From positions 1 through 14,451 of the forward strand of contig RFUP01000016.1 in the NCBI GenBank assembly GCA_009922885.1: DNA of 14,451 bases, read 5' to 3'. Position numbers and translations under genes: made by a program. This DNA is from Paracoccaceae bacterium (GTDB lineage: Bacteria; Pseudomonadota; Alphaproteobacteria; Rhodobacterales; Rhodobacteraceae). The notes under the pieces are model-generated. The model was not told where the DNA came from and did no database searches. It worked only from the letters and a program-made list of their open reading frames with translations. Shown here one piece after another: positions 6,656 through 13,939 of this stretch; within the stretch, counting starts at the first letter, position 1, and each line of letters opens with the position of its first letter.

Positions 6656-7848
6656 CCTGCCGCGATCACCCGCGTTGCTGCCGACAGCGCACCTGATCCA
6701 TGCGGGATGTCGAGCGCATTGAACGCGGCCTCGATCGAACCAAGCATCCCCATCACCATCTGCGGGTTCAAGTGGCCCATATGGCCCAAACGGAAGAAGC
6801 CGTGGCTTTCCGGCGTGCCGGGTTCGGCCATGCCAAGCCCGATCCCGAGCGTGACACCCGCTTCGCTCTCGGTCCATTCCCGTAGCCGCGTGGCGTCTGG
6901 CGCGTCCATCCGCAAAGCCGTAACAGCGCGCGAACGCAGCGCCGGATCGGTGATGTTGAAGCGAAGCGAACCGCCCTGCCCCCATTGCTCTACTGCCGCC
7001 CAGATGGCGCGAGACAGGCGGTCATGGCGGGCCCAGACATTCTCCATCCCCTCTTCCATCATCATGTCGAGCGCCACGCGGAGCCCGTAGAGGTGATGCG
7101 TCGGCGCGGTGCCGCCCGAATACATGAAATACTGCGTCGGGTTCGAACGCGGCACCCAATCCCAGTAGCGGCTCACACAGGCCATCTTGGAGCGCACTTC
7201 CGCTGCGCGGTCATTGAAGAAGACAAAGCCGAGGCCCGGCGGGGTCATCAGCCCTTTCTGGCTCGCGGCCACCATCACATCCGCGCCCCACTCGTCCATC
7301 TCGAACCGGTCGCAGCCAAGCGAGGCGATGCAATCGGCCATCAGAAGCGCCGGGTGGCCCAGATCATCAAGCACCAGCCGCATCGCCTTCACATCGTTCT
7401 TCACCGAAGAAGACGTATCGACATGGGTGAAGAGGACAGCCTTCAGCTTCTTCTCCTTGTCGGCCTTCAGCGCGTCAGCCACGCGGTTCATATCCACAGG
7501 CGAGGATTTCCCGAAGTCAATCACTTCGGTCTCGATCCCCAAGCCGCGCGCCTGATCGGCCCAGCCATGGCCGAAGCGCCCCGTTGCCGGCACGAGAACG
7601 CGCTCGCCCGCAGCCGCCACGTTCGAAAGCGCTGCTTCCCACGCGGCATGGCCATTGCCGATGTAGAACGTTGCATGGTGCTTGGTGCGCGCCACTTTCT
7701 TCAGGTCGGGGATGAGCGAATGCGTCATCTCCACCAACTCGCCCGCATAGATATTCGGCGCCGCGCGGTGCATCGCACGCAAAACGGCCTCCGGCATCAC
7801 GGATGGGCCAGGGATGGCGAGATACTCACGACCATGCGTACGGGTCAT
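6652..7848 (-). CDS. Class-V PLP-dependent aminotransferase (alanine/serine-glyoxylate aminotransferase type)
   Basis: From the ATG at 7848 the protein has 398 residues. It begins MTRTHGREYLAIPGPSVMPE, where IPGP is the usual opening of this family. Conserved features follow in order: a GNGHAAWEAAL stretch (64-74) near the cofactor phosphate, Asp172 in ADCIAS (pyridine-nitrogen contact), the PLP lysine Lys198 in AASQKGLM, PTHHLYGLR (249-257) and FRLGHMGH (352-359), whose Arg353 should bind the substrate carboxylate. PTHxLYxLR is shared by alanine-glyoxylate, serine-glyoxylate and ureidoglycine-glyoxylate aminotransferases, so the amino donor is open. A 27-residue longer start at 7929 is less likely, because AGGAG sits seven bases before 7848. 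A promoter candidate lies at 7877-7904. Confidence 0.9.
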   Translation of the reverse strand: MTRTHGREYLAIPGPSVMPEAVLRAMHRAAPNIYAGELVEMTHSLIPDLKKVARTKHHATFYIGNGHAAWEAALSNVAAAGERVLVPATGRFGHGWADQARGLGIETEVIDFGKSSPVDMNRVADALKADKEKKLKAVLFTHVDTSSSVKNDVKAMRLVLDDLGHPALLMADCIASLGCDRFEMDEWGADVMVAASQKGLMTPPGLGFVFFNDRAAEVRSKMACVSRYWDWVPRSNPTQYFMYSGGTAPTHHLYGLRVALDMMMEEGMENVWARHDRLSRAIWAAVEQWGQGGSLRFNITDPALRSRAVTALRMDAPDATRLREWTESEAGVTLGIGLGMAEPGTPESHGFFRLGHMGHLNPQMVMGMLGSIEAAFNALDIPHGSGALSAATRVIAAG

Positions 7849-7876
7849 CGAAAAGCTCCTGTCTCGGAATGGCGCG

Positions 7877-7904
7877 ACATTATCCGGCGTATCGGCAGGG
7901 TCAA
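7877..7904 (-). promoter_or_regulatory. Candidate sigma-70-type promoter for the aminotransferase gene
   Basis: On the minus strand TTGACC (7904-7899) resembles a -35 box, and TAATGT (7882-7877), 16 bases later, is a possible -10 box. A GATAAT overlaps it at 14-base spacing. Transcription would start near 7870, leaving a 20-base leader with the AGGAG site. Confidence 0.4.
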
Positions 7905-8003
7905 CTGGCGGCGCAATGATCAATCCCAAGGAACGGACTTTGGCCTCCCACCGCCCAATTCCCGTGCTTGCCGGGGCCAGTGACTACGCATAGAACAGCG
8001 CGC

Positions 8004-9899
8004 ATGGAAAAGAACACGGCCCCCGCTTCGGAAAAAAGCCGCACGCTCCTCGCGTGGCTCTGGCGCTCCTATCTCTCGAAACACATCGGGCTTCTTGTAC
8101 TCGCGGTCATTTTCATGGCCGCTGAAGGCTCGATGCTGGGCGCTTTGAGCTACATGATGCGCCCGATGTTCGACGATGTATTCGTGGCCGGAAACGCAGG
8201 CGCGCTCTGGTGGGTCGGCTTGGCCATTCTCGGGGTCTTCCTCGTGCGGGGCGGAGCCTCCATCGCGCAAAAGGCCTGCCTTGCGGTGATCTCGCAGAAA
8301 ACCGCCGCCGACCTCCGCACCGATCTTCTCGACCACCTGATGACCCTTGATGGCACCTTCCACCAGACCCACCCACCGGGCTTCCTGATCCAGCGGGTGC
8401 AAGCCGATGTGGGCGCGGTGAACGAAGTCTGGACCGCGATTATCACAGGCGCGGGCCGCGACCTGATCGCGCTCTTCATCCTCATGGGCGTGGCTATCGG
8501 CGTCGACTGGCAATGGACGCTCATCGCCCTCGTGGGCTTCCCACTCATGGTTCTGCCCTCGACGCTGGTGCAGAAATTCGTCCGCCGCCGTTCCCGCGAA
8601 GCGCGTGACCTTGGCGCGCGCTTGGCGACGCGCCTTGACGAAGTCTTCCACGGCATCGTTCCGGTCAAGCTGAACCGCCTCGAAAGCTACCAGAGCCAAC
8701 GCTACCGCAGCCTTACAGGCGATCTCGTGAGCGCCGAAATCCGCGCCCGCCTCGGCGCCGCCGCCATCCCCGGCCTTATCGACGTGATGGCAGGTGTCGG
8801 TTTCCTTGGCGTCTTGATCTTCGGCGGGGCCGAAATCATCGCAGGCGAAAAAACCGTCGGCCAGTTCATGTCCTTCTTCACCGCCATCGGTTTCGCCTTC
8901 GAGCCGCTCCGCCGCTTGGGCGCGCTTTCCGGTGTCTGGCAGAACGCCGCCGCAGCAGTGGAGCGTTTGAAAGAGCTGATGGACACCGAACCCACGCTCG
9001 TCTCCCCCGCCAAGCCCGCCACCCCGCCCAAAGGCGTGCCCGATGTGCGCCTTGAGGGCGTGAACCTCTTCTATGGCGACACGCAAGTTCTGAACGGCCT
9101 CACCTTCACCGCCGAAGCTGGCAAAACCACGGCGCTTGTCGGCGCATCGGGTGCGGGCAAATCGACGGTCTTCAACCTTCTGACCCGCCTCGTCGATCCG
9201 CAAGCGGGCACGATTTCGGTGGGCCAAGTCCCTGTCACTGAGCTTTCCCTCGAAAGCCTGCGCGACCTCTTCTCCACCGTGAGCCAAGACGCCGCCCTTT
9301 TCGACGAGACGCTCCGCGAGAACATCCTCCTTGGCCGCAAGGACATTCCCTTCGACCGCCTCGAAACCGTACTCAAAGCCGCCCATGTGGCGGATTTTGT
9401 GCCGAAACTCGCGGAAGGCCTCGACACGCCAGTGGGTCCGCGCGGCTCCGCTCTCTCTGGGGGGCAGCGCCAACGCGTCGCCATCGCCCGCGCGCTTCTG
9501 CGCGATACGCCGATCCTTCTCTTGGACGAAGCCACCTCCGCCCTCGACGCTCAATCCGAACAGGTGGTTCAGGAAGCGCTCGACAAGCTCGCCAAAGGCC
9601 GCACAACACTCGTCATCGCCCACCGCCTGTCCACTGTGCGGGAAGCCGACAAGATCGTGGTGATGGATCGCGGCCGCGTTGTTGATGAAGGTACGCATGA
9701 GGAACTTCTGGCGCGCGGCGGGCATTACGCCCAACTCCATGCCATCCAGTTCCGCGCCGATGGCCCTACCGCCGATAGGCTTGCGCTAGAGAAGCTGGGT
9801 CAGCACCCAGAAAATAGCGCAGAAGGAGCAGAAGGTTCCGGCCGCCCCGGCGTATCCAGCCGTCTTTCCGGTATCTGGCGGCGCTTGTTCTCACGGTAA
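8004..9899 (+). CDS. ABC exporter with fused membrane and ATPase domains (MsbA-like half transporter)
   Basis: Starting at ATG 8004 (MEKNTAPASEK), the protein has 631 residues. A six-helix exporter domain (about 15-320) is followed by an ATPase domain (about 345-585). Nucleotide-binding motifs are all intact: Walker A GASGAGKST (380-388), Q-loop Gln428, signature LSGGQRQRVAIARA (484-497), Walker B ILLLDE (504-509) and H-loop His540. Such half transporters act as homodimers in the inner membrane and move lipids, lipid A precursors, peptides or drugs outward; the substrate here is unknown. TTG 7968 and GTG 7980 are alternative starts. No clear Shine-Dalgarno precedes 8004. The last 44 residues (after about FRADGPT) are hydrophilic, unlike the usual end of the family, and are encoded antisense to the neighbouring glycosyltransferase gene. 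Confidence 0.93.
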   Translation: MEKNTAPASEKSRTLLAWLWRSYLSKHIGLLVLAVIFMAAEGSMLGALSYMMRPMFDDVFVAGNAGALWWVGLAILGVFLVRGGASIAQKACLAVISQKTAADLRTDLLDHLMTLDGTFHQTHPPGFLIQRVQADVGAVNEVWTAIITGAGRDLIALFILMGVAIGVDWQWTLIALVGFPLMVLPSTLVQKFVRRRSREARDLGARLATRLDEVFHGIVPVKLNRLESYQSQRYRSLTGDLVSAEIRARLGAAAIPGLIDVMAGVGFLGVLIFGGAEIIAGEKTVGQFMSFFTAIGFAFEPLRRLGALSGVWQNAAAAVERLKELMDTEPTLVSPAKPATPPKGVPDVRLEGVNLFYGDTQVLNGLTFTAEAGKTTALVGASGAGKSTVFNLLTRLVDPQAGTISVGQVPVTELSLESLRDLFSTVSQDAALFDETLRENILLGRKDIPFDRLETVLKAAHVADFVPKLAEGLDTPVGPRGSALSGGQRQRVAIARALLRDTPILLLDEATSALDAQSEQVVQEALDKLAKGRTTLVIAHRLSTVREADKIVVMDRGRVVDEGTHEELLARGGHYAQLHAIQFRADGPTADRLALEKLGQHPENSAEGAEGSGRPGVSSRLSGIWRRLFSR

Positions 9900-10446
9900 G
9901 CGGCAAGCGCGTGATCTGACCCCTGAGGCGGCGCGCGATGGCCACATCCTCCATCAAGGGCTGATCGGGATAACCGCCAATCGCATCCAGCACATGTTGT
10001 GGGATCAATAGCCCCTGATCGCCGTAGGGCAGCCCGAAAAGCGCCGTGCGCAGGTTCGCCCAGCCCGCAACAAAGCGCGGCATCACCCCGTCCACATCGA
10101 AGCCCAAGCGAAACACCGCAGCACCCTCGCCAGAAGCCATATGAGCCTCCACGGCCGCCGACCAGCCTTCGGGCAGCACCGTATCCGCGTGGAGAATGAG
10201 AAACCAACTCCCCTTCGCCACCGCCACACCGCGCCGCAACTGCCCGCCGCGCGAGGCCGCGCCCTGCACCAGAACCGCCCCCACCTCCTCGGCGATGCGG
10301 ATCGTGGCATCCTCCGAGCCGCCATCGGTAATCACCAATTCGCGGATGATTCCCGCCTCCAACCCTTCGAAGAGCGCAGCCAAAGAGGCCGGAAGCCCCG
10401 CTTCGGCGTTCAGCGTCGGAATGATCACGGATAATACGGCTGGCAT
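9766..10446 (-). CDS. Family-2 glycosyltransferase (TIGR04283-like)
   Basis: The 226-residue GT-A-fold enzyme has SVIIPTLNAE (6-15), the nucleotide-sugar DGGSED loop (41-46), SRGGQLRRG (65-73), LHADT (85-89) as the metal-binding DxD equivalent, GLPYGDQG (138-145) and PLMEDVAIARRL (163-174) with the likely catalytic acid. These, together with the short length and the RYFLGADPASLAQAYRR ending, fit the TIGR04283 group. That group often pairs with a TIGR04282 (DUF2064) gene, but none is seen beside it here. The acceptor and sugar are unknown. The protein appears soluble or peripherally bound. Its last 43 codons overlap the end of the ABC exporter gene on the other strand. Divergent from the folate-binding gene across 68 bases. 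Confidence 0.9.
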   Translation of the reverse strand: MPAVLSVIIPTLNAEAGLPASLAALFEGLEAGIIRELVITDGGSEDATIRIAEEVGAVLVQGAASRGGQLRRGVAVAKGSWFLILHADTVLPEGWSAAVEAHMASGEGAAVFRLGFDVDGVMPRFVAGWANLRTALFGLPYGDQGLLIPQHVLDAIGGYPDQPLMEDVAIARRLRGQITRLPLTVRTSAARYRKDGWIRRGGRNLLLLLRYFLGADPASLAQAYRR

Positions 10447-10514
10447 CTGCTGCCCCTGTTCCCTGCGTTTGCTCTCGCTATATTGGAAACGCGAACAGTG
10501 GGGAACGGTTTCAA

Positions 10515-11252
10515 ATGCAGCGGAGAATTTATCGCATCAGCGGCCCGGATCGGGAGAGCTTTCTGCAAGGTCTCGTCACGAATGACGTGCGCCGCCTGAA
10601 AGACGGCCCTGTCTATGCGGCGCTTCTCACGCCTCAGGGCAAGTTTATCGCCGATTTCCTGCTGATCCCTGAATCCGAGGCGATCCTCCTTGATGTCGAA
10701 GCCAGCCTCGGCCCCGCTCTGGTGCAGCGCCTCTCGATGTATCGCCTCCGCGCGAAGGCAGAGATCACCGAGACCGACCTGAAGCTTCACCGTGGCACCG
10801 GCCCCGCCCCCGCAGGTGCCGTGCCCGATCCGCGCAACCCTGCCTTGGGCTGGCGGCTTTACGGCACCGAAGAAGGCGATGACGGCACCGATTGGACAGC
10901 GCTACGCGTGGCCCATGCGATCCCCGAAACCGGTATCGAACTCACACCTGAAACCTACATCCTCGAAGCGGGCTTCGAGCGGCTCAACGGCGTGGATTTC
11001 CGCAAAGGCTGTTACGTCGGCCAAGAAGTGACCGCGCGCATGAAGCACAAGACCGAGTTGAAGAAGGGATTGGTCACGCTGGCCATCGAAGGCAGCGCCG
11101 CGCCGGGCACCGAGATTACGCTCGACGGCAAACCCGCCGGCACGCTCTTCTCCTCGGCCAATGGCCGCGCCTTGGCGCATATGCGCTTTGACCGGATCGC
11201 GGAAGGCTTAGAAGCCGGAGAGGCACGCCTCGCGCCCCTCTCCGCTGGATAA
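10515..11252 (+). CDS. ygfZ: YgfZ/GcvT-like folate-binding protein (Fe-S cluster maintenance)
   Basis: The 245-residue protein starts MQRRIYRISGPDRESFLQGL, where the FLQG(L)xTNDV segment is typical of YgfZ/CAF17. It carries the diagnostic KGCYVGQE motif (164-171) with Cys166, matching Cys228 of E. coli YgfZ, followed by VTARMKHK. The family is structurally related to the GcvT aminomethyltransferase, binds tetrahydrofolate, and helps repair or assemble Fe-S enzymes; it is not thought to be a true aminomethyltransferase. It is shorter than the roughly 326-residue E. coli protein, as is common in alphaproteobacteria. A GGGGA lies about ten bases before the ATG. The gene converges with efp; a weak stem-loop sits between them. 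Confidence 0.92.
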   Translation: MQRRIYRISGPDRESFLQGLVTNDVRRLKDGPVYAALLTPQGKFIADFLLIPESEAILLDVEASLGPALVQRLSMYRLRAKAEITETDLKLHRGTGPAPAGAVPDPRNPALGWRLYGTEEGDDGTDWTALRVAHAIPETGIELTPETYILEAGFERLNGVDFRKGCYVGQEVTARMKHKTELKKGLVTLAIEGSAAPGTEITLDGKPAGTLFSSANGRALAHMRFDRIAEGLEAGEARLAPLSAG

Positions 11253-11263
11253 TCTTCTGCGGG

Positions 11264-11319
11264 CCTTTCGGTATTAACGCTTCTGAAAGGGTTTCCACCG
11301 ATGGTCCGCTAGCGCGGCT
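11264..11319. terminator. Weak stem-loops between the convergent ygfZ and efp genes
   Basis: CCTTTC (11264-11269) pairs with GAAAGG (11285-11290) over a 15-base loop and is followed by GTTTCC. Nearby, CCGC-TAGC-GCGG is followed by CTTTA just beyond the efp stop codon. Neither is a strong intrinsic terminator, but position between tail-to-tail genes fits that use. Confidence 0.3.
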
Positions 11320-11883
11320 TTAGGCGCGCGAGGAATATTCAAGGAATTCCGTGTGAACGATGATGTCTTCATCCGGCCCGATAAAGGGCGGCACCATGAT
11401 GCGCACACCATTGTCGAGAATCGCAGGCTTGAAGCTCTTCGCGGCAGTCTGGCCGTTGAGCACGGGCTCGGTTTCCACGACCTTGCAGGTCACCTTCTGC
11501 GGCAACGCCACCGAAAGCGCTTCTTCCCCGTAGAACTGCACCGTGGCAGTCATGCCATCCTGCAGGAAGGGGCGGCGCTCACCGAGGAGTTCGGCATCGA
11601 TCTCGATCTGTTCGAAACTCTCGGGATCCATGAATACAAGGCGGCCATCGGTTTCATAGAGGAACTGCTGGTCGCGGTTCTCAAGGCGCACTTCCTCGAC
11701 CTTGTCTTCCGAGCGGAAGCGCTCGTTCAACTTGCGGCCATCGCGCACGTTCTTCATCTCCGCCTGAGCGAAAGCGCCGCCCTTGCCGGGTTTGACGTGA
11801 TTGACCTTCACGACGGCCCAGAGGCCCCCGTCATAATCAAGAATAGTGCCGGGGCGGATTTCGTTCCCGTTGATCTTCGGCAT
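11320..11883 (-). CDS. efp: Translation elongation factor P
   Basis: EF-P binds between the P and E sites of the ribosome and relieves stalling at proline runs. From the ATG at 11883 the protein is 187 residues, the standard length, beginning MPKINGNEIRPG. The KOW-like N-terminal domain carries the tip loop HVKPGKGGAF (29-38) with Lys34, the residue that EpmA modifies with beta-lysine in enterobacteria. Two OB domains follow, ending with GPDEDIIVHTEFLEYSSRA. A six-residue longer start at 11901 would add MPWFCH and lacks family support. No clear Shine-Dalgarno precedes either start. It diverges from the 107-residue gene across 215 bases that hold palindromes. Confidence 0.96.
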   Translation of the reverse strand: MPKINGNEIRPGTILDYDGGLWAVVKVNHVKPGKGGAFAQAEMKNVRDGRKLNERFRSEDKVEEVRLENRDQQFLYETDGRLVFMDPESFEQIEIDAELLGERRPFLQDGMTATVQFYGEEALSVALPQKVTCKVVETEPVLNGQTAAKSFKPAILDNGVRIMVPPFIGPDEDIIVHTEFLEYSSRA

Positions 11884-11904
11884 GTGACAAAACCATGGCA
11901 AAAG

Positions 11905-12004
11905 GTTGAATTATTGATGAAGCCACCTAGATGTAGCATTCAACACAGCGGCTAACTTACGATATGTCGTGCTGCAAATGCAGAAACTATGCGCTGAGCG
12001 CATA
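11905..12004. promoter_or_regulatory. Palindrome cluster in the efp upstream region
   Basis: Three inverted repeats lie between the divergent genes. GTTGAAT (11905-11911) pairs with ATTCAAC (11938-11944) 26 bases away. CTGCA-AA-TGCAG spans 11972-11983. TATGCGCT-G-AGCGCATA spans 11988-12004 and is a perfect 8+1+8 palindrome. The last two are only four bases apart. No T-run follows them, so operator sites fit better than terminators; no regulator can be named. Confidence 0.4.
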
Positions 12005-12098
12005 ACGGTCATGCACTTGTGGGCTACCCGAATCGAAGTTGATACGTCATAAGCAGCCGCACGCCGAAAAACGCAAGCCAATAAGAACAGGACGGATC

Positions 12099-12422
12099 AT
12101 GCGAGATCTCGTTGACGATACTGCGTTCAACAATGAACAGGGCAACCGCGCCCGCAAGCTTTTTGCAGCCGTTGTGCTGGCCGCTTTGGATGATGCCATT
12201 GCGGACGACAAGAAGTATGGAAACGGCCCCGAGCAGATCGCCCGCTGGGCGCGCTCGCGCGATGGCCGCGAAGTGCTGAGCTGTGCCGGAATCGACCCCA
12301 ACGAACGCGTTGTGAAGGGTCTGATGGAATTCGTGGGCAAAGGTGTGCGCACCTCCGTCGCGCTCTCGCGCGAGGAAAGCGAACGCCGCAATGCTGCGCT
12401 CTCCGAGGCCGAAGCCGCCTGA
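12099..12422 (+). CDS. Small conserved soluble protein, possibly DUF6280
   Basis: From the ATG at 12099 the product is 107 residues, beginning MRDLVDDTAFNNEQGNRARK. It is helical, with an Ala-rich core (FAAVVLAALDDAIADDKKYG), Trp50 in IARWARSRDGREVL, a single Cys62 in SCAGIDPNERVV, and a charged, Ala/Glu-rich tail. No signal peptide or membrane helix is seen. The W-x(n)-C-AGIDP arrangement resembles small proteins I recall as DUF6280, found in Rhodobacterales and in some phages, but this is memory, not a search. AGGA lies about eight bases before the start; a longer TTG start at 12039 has no support. A strong terminator follows, so it is probably a single-gene transcript diverging from efp. 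Confidence 0.75.
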   Translation: MRDLVDDTAFNNEQGNRARKLFAAVVLAALDDAIADDKKYGNGPEQIARWARSRDGREVLSCAGIDPNERVVKGLMEFVGKGVRTSVALSREESERRNAALSEAEAA

Positions 12423-12447
12423 CATTCCCGGTGAAACCGGATAAACG

Positions 12448-12480
12448 AAACCGCGCCTTTCGGGGCGCGGTTTTGCTTTC
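12448..12480 (+). terminator. Intrinsic terminator after the 107-residue gene
   Basis: AAACCGCGCC (12448-12457) pairs with GGCGCGGTTT (12464-12473) around a six-base loop and runs into TTTTGCTTTC. A smaller hairpin, CCGGT-GAA-ACCGG (12428-12440), lies just before it. It separates this gene from cobQ, whose start is only ten bases further on. Confidence 0.85.
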
Positions 12481-12489
12481 GGGGGCTCC

Positions 12490-13938
12490 ATGGCACGCGC
12501 GATCATGATCCAAGGCACCGGCTCGAATGTCGGGAAGTCACTTCTGGTGGCGGGCCTTGCGCGTGCCTTCGCGGATCGCGGTTTGCGCGTGGCCCCGTTC
12601 AAGCCGCAGAACATGTCGAATAACGCGGCTGTCACCGTGGATGGCGGCGAGATTGGCCGCGCCCAAGCCCTGCAAGCCATGGCCGCCCGCGTGCCTTTGC
12701 ATTCGGATATGAACCCGGTCCTTCTGAAGCCCGAGTCCGAGACGGGCGCGCAAGTCATCGTGCAGGGCCAGCGCGTGGGCTCCCTCGCCGCCTTCGGCTA
12801 CCGCGACAAGGCCCCCTCCCTCCTGCCCAAAGTGCTCGAAAGTTTCCAGCGCTTGGCCGCCAACCACGACCTCATCCTCGTCGAAGGCGCAGGCAGCCCC
12901 GCCGAAACCAACCTCCGGCGCGGCGACATCGCCAATATGGGCTTCGCGCGCGCCGCGAATGTGCCCGTAATCCTTGCAGGCGACATCGACCGTGGCGGCG
13001 TGATCGCCCAGATCGTCGGCACCAAAGCCGTGCTCGACCCCGAAGACGCCGCCATGATCCGCGGCTTCCTCATCAACCGCTTCCGCGGCGACGTGCGCCT
13101 CTTCGACGATGGCCTCACCGATATCGCCACCCGCAGCGGTTGGGCCGCCATGGGCGTCGTGCCGTGGTTCACGGATGCATGGCGCTTGCCCGCCGAAGAC
13201 AGCGAAGCGCTCGCCAGCCGCCCCGGTGGCGCGGTGAAAATCGTCGTGCCCCGCTTGGGCCGCATTGCCAATTTCGACGATCTCGATCCCCTCTCCGCCG
13301 AACCGGGCGTCACGGTGGACATCGTCGAACCAGGCCGCGCGCTTCCGGGCGACGCCGCTGCAGTCCTTCTACCCGGCTCCAAGGCCACGCTGGCCGATCT
13401 GGCCGAGTTGCGTGCCTATGGCTGGGATATCGACATTCTCGCCCATTGGCGGCGTGGCGGTCAGGTGATCGGCCTTTGCGGCGGCTACCAGATGCTCGGC
13501 CGCGCCATCCGTGACCCCCACGGCATCGAAGGTGCCCCCGGCGGCGCAATGGGGCTAGGCCTTCTCGATGTGGTCACGGTGATGGGCGAGGAAAAGCGCC
13601 TCGCCACGGTTTCCGGCGTGGAAAAGGAAAGCGGCGCGGCCCTCACGGGCTACGAAATCCACATGGGCCAAACCTCCGGCCCCGGTTGCACCACCCCTTG
13701 GCTGGAAATCGACGGACGCCCCGAAGGTGCCGTCAGCCCCGACGGGCGCGTGCGCGGTGCCTATGTGCATGGCATCTTCGGCGAAGATGCCTTCCGCCAC
13801 GCCTTCCTCGCCCGCTTGGGCGTCACCTCGACCACGGCCTATAGCGCAAGCGTCGAGCAAACGCTCGATGCCTTGGCCGCACACCTCGCCGCTCATATCG
13901 ATCTTTATAAGCTTCTGAGCCTCGCCGCCGAGGTCTGA
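12490..13938 (+). CDS. cobQ: Adenosylcobyric acid synthase, glutamine-hydrolysing
   Basis: It amidates four carboxylates (b, d, e, g) of adenosylcobyrinic acid a,c-diamide with glutamine and ATP in late cobalamin synthesis. The 482-residue protein has an N-terminal dethiobiotin-synthetase-like ATPase domain (about 1-235) with P-loop GTGSNVGKS (9-17) and FKPQNMSNN (37-45), both CobQ hallmarks. A class-I glutamine amidotransferase domain (about 248-440) follows, with nucleophile Cys330 in GLCGGYQMLG, the GYEIHMG motif (387-393) and catalytic-type His427 in AYVHGIF. Length and motifs are normal. The start codon follows the upstream gene's terminator closely and has a GGGGG purine run before it. 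No cobalamin riboswitch fits in the 67-base gap. Its stop lies one base from the stop of the opposing acidic protein gene. Confidence 0.96.
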   Translation: MARAIMIQGTGSNVGKSLLVAGLARAFADRGLRVAPFKPQNMSNNAAVTVDGGEIGRAQALQAMAARVPLHSDMNPVLLKPESETGAQVIVQGQRVGSLAAFGYRDKAPSLLPKVLESFQRLAANHDLILVEGAGSPAETNLRRGDIANMGFARAANVPVILAGDIDRGGVIAQIVGTKAVLDPEDAAMIRGFLINRFRGDVRLFDDGLTDIATRSGWAAMGVVPWFTDAWRLPAEDSEALASRPGGAVKIVVPRLGRIANFDDLDPLSAEPGVTVDIVEPGRALPGDAAAVLLPGSKATLADLAELRAYGWDIDILAHWRRGGQVIGLCGGYQMLGRAIRDPHGIEGAPGGAMGLGLLDVVTVMGEEKRLATVSGVEKESGAALTGYEIHMGQTSGPGCTTPWLEIDGRPEGAVSPDGRVRGAYVHGIFGEDAFRHAFLARLGVTSTTAYSASVEQTLDALAAHLAAHIDLYKLLSLAAEV

Positions 13939-13939
13939 C

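Noticed and set aside
6985..7983. A 332-codon plus-strand frame over the aminotransferase
   Set aside because: The minus strand encodes a complete class-V aminotransferase with its PLP lysine; the plus frame is His/Arg-rich shadow.
7968..8003. Leaderless promoter for the ABC exporter (TTGCCG and CATAGA)
   Set aside because: Spacing of 15 bases and weak box matches make it no better than chance.
7920..9740. A 606-codon open frame antisense to the ABC exporter
   Set aside because: The plus-strand exporter has every ABC motif; the reverse frame is low-complexity and unrecognisable.
12423..12489. Possible cobalamin riboswitch before cobQ
   Set aside because: The 67-base gap is too short and is filled by an ordinary terminator hairpin; no B12-box is visible.
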